Shown here piece after piece: positions 7,754-14,364 of a stretch of 30,371 nucleotides of DNA (within the stretch, counting starts at the first letter, position 1; the number at the start of each line of letters is the position of its first letter). The DNA is taken from positions 1 to 30,371 of IMG/VR virus record IMGVR_UViG_3300021964_000319; one strand, given 5' to 3'. Both the position numbers and the translations under genes were made by a program. The DNA comes from a virus. The notes below the pieces were generated by a model. That model saw only the letters and a list, made by a program, of their open reading frames with translations. It was not told the origin of the DNA and searched no databases.

Positions 7754-8588
7754 TAGCCTCTACCAAAACTTTGTTCTGAACTGCTGTGGTAGAGTTTTTG
7801 ACATAAATTAAATCTTCCTCGTATGGAACGGAGAAGACCTTGAAAGAAGTACGAACGTCTTCTTTCTTGAAGCCGCTAAACGACTTCACTACTTTATCAT
7901 AAAGTTCTGTATCGGTTTTTACCTTTTGTTCGCTGATTCCGTAGAACACCTCCTGCTCTCGTATAAACAATAGTTTACCAAGGTCCGTCACGGTTGTCAA
8001 GTCAAAATCGCAGTATGAGATAGAAGAAATAACTGCGTTTTGAGAACTCTCCTCGTCAATACCAAAAAGATTGTCCTGACTGCGAAGCCAGTTGAAGGTG
8101 TGGTAATGTCGTGCTGCGCTACTAGCAATGGACTTCTTCATCTCAGTTAGCACCACATTTGGAGTCACAGACTTGATAAGGTCTAGGTCAAATAGATACC
8201 AGCGGTTGAACACCTTTGACCGCGCCATTTCTTGGGTTACTCCGTGAACCAAGTTGTGTGCCATTGTAGCACTTTGGTTGAGTAAGTCAAGTTTTGGCTG
8301 CAAATAAACGATGTCAACCTTTTTATCTCTTAGTTGCTCCAAAACTTTCAGTGATGTGAGCGATACTGTCTCGCCACCTGAAATAACGCACGTTACTTCG
8401 TCAGAAACAGTGGATAGATACCGCCTAAGCCCATTTATGGGCTCGTCGTAGCGTTCTGGGTCGGAAAATATTGGTACTTTGAACTCTGAACCGCTGTGAC
8501 CAATGGTATAGGTGTTGTATTCGGGGTAAGAAGCCAAAAACTCGGCAAAGAGTAAGGCTGACTCCCCAATAGATACGATACTTCTCAT
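7731..8588 (-). CDS. Unknown replication-module protein, possible tubulin/FtsZ-like fold
   Basis: A 285-residue protein that I cannot assign with confidence. Its ATG overlaps the polymerase TGA by four bases (ATGA), with GAGGGAAG as ribosome binding site, so the two proteins are translationally coupled. The order of segments resembles FtsZ/tubulin: a first strand and loop SIVSIGESALLFAEFL (3-18), then CVISGGETVSLTSLKVLEQL where FtsZ has its GGGTGTG loop and helix, then VDIVYLQPKLD as the FtsZ VAVVTKPF strand, then a long helix ending in FNRWYLFDLDLIKS as the FtsZ VDxLIVIPNDRL segment. The canonical GTP-binding glycines are largely missing, so nucleotide binding may be lost. This is pattern matching by eye, not a search result. 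A polymerase accessory role is equally possible. Confidence 0.7.
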   Translation of the reverse strand: MRSIVSIGESALLFAEFLASYPEYNTYTIGHSGSEFKVPIFSDPERYDEPINGLRRYLSTVSDEVTCVISGGETVSLTSLKVLEQLRDKKVDIVYLQPKLDLLNQSATMAHNLVHGVTQEMARSKVFNRWYLFDLDLIKSVTPNVVLTEMKKSIASSAARHYHTFNWLRSQDNLFGIDEESSQNAVISSISYCDFDLTTVTDLGKLLFIREQEVFYGISEQKVKTDTELYDKVVKSFSGFKKEDVRTSFKVFSVPYEEDLIYVKNSTTAVQNKVLVEAIDKASNE

Positions 8589-9769
8589 AGAACTTCCCTC
8601 ATGTCGCCATAGTTCTTGCCGATGTTCATGTGAAGGTCAAACTTGTGGTCTCCAAAGTGAGAGAGCACAGACATAATGTCATTTATTTTGTCTCTCTCGC
8701 TTGCATCGAAGTCTAGAACTACGCTGTCGTGGATAAAAAATGAAATGTGCGACTTCATACCCCACTCTTTCATCTTATCAGACAGTTTGGCGATGTTTGT
8801 TAAAAAAATGTCGTTGAATGTGCTCTGAACGATGTAGTTTAGTGCTCGTGACTCATCAACCCTAATCTTCCTTCCTAAAGGGTTGGTGATAAACTCGCCA
8901 TCGTAGAACTTGTTGATTATCTCCTGCCTATTAAATAGTTCTTCAAGCCGGTTGTTTTTCTTACGAGGGTCATACAGCCAAGCGAAGAACTTTTTCTTTA
9001 CTTCGTCTCGCGTGTATTTACCACCGAAGATGTTCTCATTGACCCACTTGTGTAGGTCGCCACGAGGAATAGGTCTGCCGGTTAGATAGAACAGTGTAGC
9101 GACCTCTGCCGAGACAACATCAAACTCAAGAAAAACGTTTCTGTAAGGCTCTATAACGCCGCGCATTTTTTTAGGCATAAGAAGTATTGGAAAAGAGTTT
9201 TTCTTCGTTGCCATGCGACCTGTGCGCGTTCCAAAGGTACTGTAATTGATGTAAGGGTTAGCCTTGTATTTGGCATACTCTGCTCTGCCCTTTTCGGTTG
9301 CTAGTTGCACCTTGATGTTGGAGCCGTTGAGTTTTACTGGGCGGGTTGATACTTCCTTCGCCAACTTCTCGACTTTGATTAGATGGTCGTAGTTCGGGGG
9401 CTTGGGATAGTTTTGAATAACGTGCTCAGTTATTTTATTTTTTAGTTCTGCGTGTTGTTTGAGAAACCTGTGTGGAACAAGCTCGTAAAAGCAAAACTCA
9501 TCGACTGTGAGCCCGACATGATAGAAAGACTTGAGCAGGGCTTTGAGCCTGCCTTGGGCTGCTTCCCAACTTTCTTTTAGTTCCTCGGGGCAAACATCGA
9601 TAGGGTCTTTGCCACCTGTGTAGAGTTCTGCGAACTGAACGTGGTCAGGTAGATAAGAATGATAGTTCCAAGTCGCAGAGCCTTCTTCGGGAACGTGGTC
9701 GAAATGTAGCCGACCGTCGTAGTAGGATGCAACACAGGTTTCTTTGTCGTCTAGCGTTTGAAATAACAT
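8585..9769 (-). CDS. Family A DNA polymerase, polymerase domain only
   Basis: A 394-residue, strongly reduced Pol I-type DNA polymerase. Visible landmarks: the palm/thumb entry FYELVPHRFL (94-103), NYSTFGTRTGRM (175-186) matching the Pol A T..GRLSS region, motif A FDVVSAEVA (D217, E222), a motif B-like R254-K258-F261 helix, NYIVQSTFND (311-320) as the Q-helix, and motif C FFIHDSVVLDF with H347-D348-S349 instead of the usual HDE. There is no room for a 3'-5' exonuclease domain. About 170 N-terminal residues are poorly recognisable. A near-perfect sigma-70 promoter ends six bases before the ATG, and there is no ribosome binding site. Pol A identity is likely; processivity and proofreading partners are unknown. 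Confidence 0.85.
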   Translation of the reverse strand: MLFQTLDDKETCVASYYDGRLHFDHVPEEGSATWNYHSYLPDHVQFAELYTGGKDPIDVCPEELKESWEAAQGRLKALLKSFYHVGLTVDEFCFYELVPHRFLKQHAELKNKITEHVIQNYPKPPNYDHLIKVEKLAKEVSTRPVKLNGSNIKVQLATEKGRAEYAKYKANPYINYSTFGTRTGRMATKKNSFPILLMPKKMRGVIEPYRNVFLEFDVVSAEVATLFYLTGRPIPRGDLHKWVNENIFGGKYTRDEVKKKFFAWLYDPRKKNNRLEELFNRQEIINKFYDGEFITNPLGRKIRVDESRALNYIVQSTFNDIFLTNIAKLSDKMKEWGMKSHISFFIHDSVVLDFDASERDKINDIMSVLSHFGDHKFDLHMNIGKNYGDMREVL

Positions 9770-9775
9770 GCGTGC

Positions 9776-9804
9776 AGTATAGCACTAGATTTCAGTATCG
9801 TCAA
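9776..9804 (-). promoter_or_regulatory. Sigma-70 type promoter at the polymerase gene start
   Basis: TTGACG (9804-9799), 17-base spacer, TATACT (9781-9776) on the minus strand. The expected start point (about seven bases after the -10) falls on the A of the polymerase ATG, implying a leaderless message. The -35 and most of the spacer lie within the last codons of the upstream gene. Confidence 0.72.
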
Positions 9805-11188
9805 GGTTTATTCCTTGTTCTTTTAATTTTTGTTCTTCAGCCAGTTCTAAAGAATCAACGAGGATTGGGTCAGGCTGCTTTTTGTTTGTTTTTAACAACT
9901 TCGACATTACTGCTTCTTTGCTTGGAGGTAGAGCGTCGATTGCTTTTAAATAATCTTCCTCTCGCAAACAAGGAAGCCAACCGTGGTAAAGGCTTTTTCT
10001 TGCACCCTTGCAGCGAATGTAATTTGCTAGCCGTAGGGCATCTGGTCTGCTCAAAATGTCTTTTACCTTTACAAGCGACTTTGTTTTTATTAAATCGTGG
10101 AGCGTTTTGTATTTCTCTTGCTCTGTCTTTGCTCTGTTTATACTCTTAATCTCAGCGCTTGTCAAGGTAGTTCCTGTTTCATTCTGTCGAACGGAAATCA
10201 AAAAATCGAGCACAACTTGATTAGCTTCTGGTGCAGGGGTTACTCTTTGTCTGGGAATGTCAAACTGAACAACGTCACCTGTGTCTTGACAGACTGCTGC
10301 ACCTTTGCGAAGATTTGCTAATAAGAAATTTTCGTAGCCACGCAAAAGAGTGCTTTTAATAAATTCAAATTCTGTCTCGTAAGCACGAACATAGTTTGTG
10401 TTAAAGAACTCTTCTCTCTTTGGAAAACCCTTGAAACCTCGCTCGGGAGCAGGCTTTGTTATTTGTGGAGCAGAAATGTTGACAACAAACTGCCACGGCG
10501 AATTTAAATCTAAAACCAGGGCGTGTCTAATAAGAGTTTGTTTTAACAAAGAATAAGCGCTGTCATTTATGTAATCAACAAAAGCTTGTTCATCGTTTCC
10601 AAATGTGTTTGATTGTAGCGAATAAACAAGACCTGTGCTGTCGGGCTTAAAGAAGGAAGTGCGAATAAGGCACTCTCTCGTTATCGCGATGTTGTATGTT
10701 TTTAAATAATCAAACAAATGTGCAACGTATGATTGAAAGCTTGTAATCTTTTTGTCGTCTAAATCAAACAAAAGAACCTGAAGGTGTTCTTCTAGTAGGG
10801 TTTGATAATACTGAGAAAATGATTCTGTGATGTTTCTAAAGTTAGAATTGCTGACATTAATGTTTTTATAGATTGAAGATTTTGAAATCTGTCCAAAGCT
10901 TAAGTTTTGCCAATCTTGCAAAAATTGCAGTATTAATTTGTTTGATGATTCAAAGCCAAATGTTCTTGAGTCTGCGCTAAAAGAAATCTTTTCTATGTTT
11001 GGATAGATGGTGTTGTTGTCTGTGTCGATTCTTCCGTATAAAGACTTTTGACTTCTTAAATCAATCGTGTCAAAGATTTCTTCACCAAGAGAAATAAAAG
11101 ACCTATCATTATAATTTGTTCTTGAATCGGCATTGTTGGCAGACTCAGGGACTTCGGTTAAAATGTTATTTACAATTCTGTCTCTCAT
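9785..11188 (-). CDS. Putative baseplate or tail protein, unknown family (467 aa)
   Basis: An intact 467-residue frame directly following the hub-like protein gene; its ATG overlaps that gene's TAA (TAATG). The first 350 residues are rich in N, S, F and Y with many short strand-like segments, and the C-terminal third is lysine- and glutamate-rich, ending in an acidic tail (LDDTEI). There is no signal peptide or membrane span. Last position in the tail module suggests a baseplate or tail-fibre attachment protein. I do not recognise the family. Promoter elements driving the polymerase lie in its 3' part (9804-9776 and possibly 10165-10137). Confidence 0.8.
   Translation of the reverse strand: MRDRIVNNILTEVPESANNADSRTNYNDRSFISLGEEIFDTIDLRSQKSLYGRIDTDNNTIYPNIEKISFSADSRTFGFESSNKLILQFLQDWQNLSFGQISKSSIYKNINVSNSNFRNITESFSQYYQTLLEEHLQVLLFDLDDKKITSFQSYVAHLFDYLKTYNIAITRECLIRTSFFKPDSTGLVYSLQSNTFGNDEQAFVDYINDSAYSLLKQTLIRHALVLDLNSPWQFVVNISAPQITKPAPERGFKGFPKREEFFNTNYVRAYETEFEFIKSTLLRGYENFLLANLRKGAAVCQDTGDVVQFDIPRQRVTPAPEANQVVLDFLISVRQNETGTTLTSAEIKSINRAKTEQEKYKTLHDLIKTKSLVKVKDILSRPDALRLANYIRCKGARKSLYHGWLPCLREEDYLKAIDALPPSKEAVMSKLLKTNKKQPDPILVDSLELAEEQKLKEQGINLDDTEI
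10137..10165 (-). promoter_or_regulatory. Possible internal sigma-70 promoter inside the 467-residue gene
   Basis: TTGACA (10165-10160), 17-base spacer, TATAAA (10142-10137) on the minus strand, within coding sequence. It matches the consensus as well as the promoters placed before replication genes and could add a second start for the polymerase transcript. A chance match in coding sequence is possible. Confidence 0.4.
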
Positions 11189-13287
11189 TACTTACCTTGA
11201 AATCTCTTTTCTATTTTTATTGGCTGACCCTCCCTGGGGAGTGGTCCTTGATACTTGCAGTCTAGAGTGGTAAAATAACCACCCTTTGTCCAAGATGTGT
11301 TTACACTGATTATAAGGTATACGCCGCCGATGCCTAGCTGTTTCAAAGCCATGGCTGTGTCGCTGGAGCGGTTATTACTGGTTGATGAGTTATCATCCAG
11401 TAGTTTTGTTGGGTCAATAATAATAAAAGTACCATTTTCAAAAAATGGTGCTCCGTACAATTCAACAGTGGAGTTATAAACGTCTCTGGCTATGCCTGTG
11501 ATTTTAAATGCGTGTGGATCGGCAAAAGCAGACTTCAAGCCCTTGATTGTTGCTTGGCTAAATTTTACGTCTCTAACAGCCTGCTGCCCGCCGCCCAGCA
11601 CAACCTTCGGTAAGTTGCCAGCACCCGCTGTTGGAGAATAGTTTAGCATTGTGGCTCTAACAGCCGAGCCAGCAGGCTTGCCAATCTCAAACAATTGATA
11701 CTTGGGAAAATACAATTGTGGAAATACTCTCACGCCCTTTGGTTTTCTAAAGGCTATTTGAATTAACTTTTGGGTCATGTAATAAAGAAAGTCTTTTAGG
11801 GTAACCATGGTCTTACCCTGACCTGAAATAAATGACACAAACCACTCTTGAAAAGTACCTAAAGAAATGGGTATTGCACCAATACTAATTTGTAAGGTTC
11901 GCTTTTTAACCTTCGCAGAGGAGCCAATGTAAGCTGTCTCGCCTGTTACCACAGACATTAAAAAATCGCCAATCTCTATTTTTTCAAGGTCAACGCCGTC
12001 AAAAATTTTAACTTTATCAAAAAAGTTTTTGCACATGTAGGTAATAATGTTGTGAGCGTGAACGTAATAAATGTCTTTGGGTGGTCTAGCCCCTGTTTGA
12101 GCATCGCGCTGCGGCGAACCTTGCGAGCCACGGTTAACAATGACACCAGCGGCTTCAGATGAGGGTTTTACAATTACGGGCGTGCCGACTGTAAATGGCT
12201 TTAATAACCCTGGGTTGTCTGCTGTTGGATTGTAGGTCAAATCTGGGTCTGTAAAGTTTTGATTAAAGTAAGTTCTTATGTCTTTTTGCTCTTTTCTCTT
12301 GTTTTTAAAGTATTCGTCTGTCAATTTGAAATAATCGTCAATCACACTGCCGGGAACAGTAATCTTTTTAAGTTGCCCTTTTACCGTTAAATCAGCTAAA
12401 ATGTCTCTAAAAATAGCCTCCGAATACTTCTTCATTGTGCTTGTTATTTCGGCATCAATAATTGCTTTGTCTGCTCTTTTTAGTTTTGGGTCTTGAGCTT
12501 TTTTCTGTAAATCTTCAATTTGTTTAAAAAGCTTTGTATTTGCGCTTAACAACAAGTTGGCTCGGGGGTCTTCAAAATAAGAAGCCATCCTGCCTTTAAA
12601 ATCTATGCTGACTTTTATTTCTCCAGTTGATTCAACTGTGATGTTGTTTCGCAACAAAGAACCGACAACTTTGTATCTTGAGTTTTTTGAAAAGTTTAAA
12701 AGTGCGTTTCTCTCTGTGCTCTTTAGAAAGCCGCCATCAACCAATCCCTGCAAGTATTTCCCATCAGGATTTGTCCATCCAATTTCTAAAAGAACAGTAT
12801 TGTCTACGGGATAAGTAACATCTTCAGGAGTGTTTATGTTAAATGGTCTTTTAATAAAATCTGCTAAAGCTACTTTGTCTTTTCCTCTTTTCTTAGTGAA
12901 AGCAGAAAATGTCGAACATAGAAATTCCAAAGTAAAGGTAATGTCAACATCGAATTTCATCTTTTCTTTTCGACTAAGATTGACAGAAGAGGCAACAACG
13001 TATTCTAGTTTTTTCTTTTGCTCTGCAATTTTATCAACGTCCATTAACAATTGTGTGATTGGGTAGGACTTTTTTGCCTTTCCTTTGTCTAGTTTAGAAA
13101 TCTTAATGAAAGGCTGCAAAAGAGATAACTGCCTAGTGTTTAAAGATAGAAAGTTTTTAATTGTTGGGTTGGTCCCGGCTGAGTCTCTATAAACAACCTT
13201 TTTAGTTGATGTGGGCGATTCAAAGCTGTCTTGCCAGTGGGACATCAACCAAGCTTGGTCAGTCCACTCTCTTGTTGCGTTACCCAT
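11188..13287 (-). CDS. Baseplate hub-like structural protein
   Basis: A 699-residue protein in the baseplate region, after the LysM protein gene. The C-terminal part has the pattern common in contractile-tail hub proteins: ITGIARDVYNSTVELYGAPFF, then GTFIIIDPTKLL, then GIGGVYLIISVNTSWTKGGYFTTLDCKYQG, i.e. a domain that describes how a tail protein is set and a strand ending in the characteristic g(Y/F)xTTL turn. The central region contains a charged helical stretch (about 230-330). I infer a gp27/gp44-type hub or a hub-spike fusion; the larger size than T4 gp27 is unexplained. ATG 13287 has GGAG upstream and follows the LysM protein stop by one base. Confidence 0.72.
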   Translation of the reverse strand: MGNATREWTDQAWLMSHWQDSFESPTSTKKVVYRDSAGTNPTIKNFLSLNTRQLSLLQPFIKISKLDKGKAKKSYPITQLLMDVDKIAEQKKKLEYVVASSVNLSRKEKMKFDVDITFTLEFLCSTFSAFTKKRGKDKVALADFIKRPFNINTPEDVTYPVDNTVLLEIGWTNPDGKYLQGLVDGGFLKSTERNALLNFSKNSRYKVVGSLLRNNITVESTGEIKVSIDFKGRMASYFEDPRANLLLSANTKLFKQIEDLQKKAQDPKLKRADKAIIDAEITSTMKKYSEAIFRDILADLTVKGQLKKITVPGSVIDDYFKLTDEYFKNKRKEQKDIRTYFNQNFTDPDLTYNPTADNPGLLKPFTVGTPVIVKPSSEAAGVIVNRGSQGSPQRDAQTGARPPKDIYYVHAHNIITYMCKNFFDKVKIFDGVDLEKIEIGDFLMSVVTGETAYIGSSAKVKKRTLQISIGAIPISLGTFQEWFVSFISGQGKTMVTLKDFLYYMTQKLIQIAFRKPKGVRVFPQLYFPKYQLFEIGKPAGSAVRATMLNYSPTAGAGNLPKVVLGGGQQAVRDVKFSQATIKGLKSAFADPHAFKITGIARDVYNSTVELYGAPFFENGTFIIIDPTKLLDDNSSTSNNRSSDTAMALKQLGIGGVYLIISVNTSWTKGGYFTTLDCKYQGPLPREGQPIKIEKRFQGK

Positions 13288-13288
13288 T

Positions 13289-13630
13289 TTAAACTACTCC
13301 AACTAGACTCAAAGCATCGCTTAAACCTGTGGGGATTAACAGCACATCACCAACCTTTAGGTGAAACTCTGTTGGCTTTTGATTTATTGTAGCAATAATC
13401 CACCATAAAGTTGGGTCACCATAATAGGTGGAGGCTAGAGCCTGATAAGTGTCTCCTGCGCTCCAAACTCGGTACTCATAACCCTCTAGCTCTTGCAACT
13501 GTTCATCAGTTGGGTAAGAGATTGTTTTTGTGGCATAGTACCTAATGTATTTCTTTGCGTTTTTCTTATAATCTTTAAGAAACTCAATGGAATTGTTCTC
13601 GATTATCTCTCTGTCTGTAAGTCTGCTCAT
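13289..13630 (-). CDS. LysM-type baseplate protein
   Basis: A 113-residue protein with one LysM-like module in its second half: YRVWSAGDTYQALASTYYGDPTLWWIIATIN followed by LKVGDVLLIPTG (about residues 53-104). In contractile tails such small LysM proteins (T4 gp53, and similar proteins in other phages) join baseplate hub and wedge rather than bind peptidoglycan. The N-terminal half is lysine- and tyrosine-rich. Start and stop overlap or abut the neighbouring tail genes, placing it firmly in the baseplate operon. Confidence 0.85.
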   Translation of the reverse strand: MSRLTDREIIENNSIEFLKDYKKNAKKYIRYYATKTISYPTDEQLQELEGYEYRVWSAGDTYQALASTYYGDPTLWWIIATINQKPTEFHLKVGDVLLIPTGLSDALSLVGVV

Positions 13631-14334
13631 CAGTTGTTCCCATTGCGTCGTCTACCGGCGCGAGCACCGGCTCTGGCTGCGGGGCTTTGACCTGCGCGAG
13701 CTTGGTTTGGCTCGGCTGGTGATTCAATGACCGTGAGAAGGTCTGAAGTAAAAGCTTCTTCACCGCTTACGCGAACAGGATACTGGCTAGAATTACCCAG
13801 AGAGAACTTGCTGCCTTCTTTTTCAAAGGTGCCGGGTCTTTCTTTATGAATAACATTAAATCCAAAACTTAAGTCCCATAACTTGGGAAGCATTTGTCCC
13901 TCATCTGAGTAAAAGCCACCTTCTCCAACATTTGGTGATAAATTTAAACCATCAAGCCAGCCGAATAAAAAGCCACCTTTTGTTTTACCACCGTGAATCA
14001 GGTTGACAACTTTCATACCAACAATCGGTGATGTTGAGGGTACAACACCCTCTTTGTAAATTGGGTATAAAGATTGTACAATTTTGTTTAGTTTAATCTG
14101 GTATTCTGCGCTTTCTGTAAAATCGCTCGCAACCACTCTAAGCCCTAAAGTGATTTTTCTTGTTGTTCCAATAAAAGCACCAATTGGGTCTTGAAAGCCA
14201 TACTGTACGTCAGTCTGCCAATCAGAAGAAAACTGGTCACTCAAATCAGTAATGTAAGCGGGAAACTTAATTTGCTGATTGAACCTGGGTAGGAAAAATT
14301 CTACTTGATGTAAACCTGAACTGTTAATAGCCAT
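13630..14334 (-). CDS. Baseplate / tail tube initiator-like protein
   Basis: A 234-residue protein following the tape measure gene. The body contains FPAYITDLSDQFSSDWQTDVQYGFQDP, TLGLRVVASDFTESAEYQ and a GFLFGWLDGLNLSPNVGEGGF...LPKLWDLSFGFNVIHKE pattern that I associate with proteins joining the tail tube to the baseplate (the role of T4 gp48 and gp54). The last 25 residues form a low-complexity tail of A, R, G, Q and N (QARAGQSPAARAGARAGRR) that is strongly basic. A CTATTTAT element lies only 7 bases before the ATG. The exact T4 counterpart is uncertain. Confidence 0.75.
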   Translation of the reverse strand: MAINSSGLHQVEFFLPRFNQQIKFPAYITDLSDQFSSDWQTDVQYGFQDPIGAFIGTTRKITLGLRVVASDFTESAEYQIKLNKIVQSLYPIYKEGVVPSTSPIVGMKVVNLIHGGKTKGGFLFGWLDGLNLSPNVGEGGFYSDEGQMLPKLWDLSFGFNVIHKERPGTFEKEGSKFSLGNSSQYPVRVSGEEAFTSDLLTVIESPAEPNQARAGQSPAARAGARAGRRRNGNN

Positions 14335-14341
14335 AATCTCT

Positions 14342-14349
14342 ATAAATAG
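14342..14349 (-). promoter_or_regulatory. CTATTTAT element, putative late promoter (copy 3)
   Basis: Reads TTCTATTTATAG on the minus strand, only 7 bases before the start codon at 14334, the closest of the seven copies. A transcript starting here would have a very short leader. Confidence 0.38.
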
Positions 14350-14364
14350 AACGCTACTTTAATT

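Noticed and set aside
7972-8000. TTGACA-17-TAAACT inside the tubulin-like gene
   Set aside because: The -10 matches at only four of six positions and the site is not near a gene start; treated as chance.
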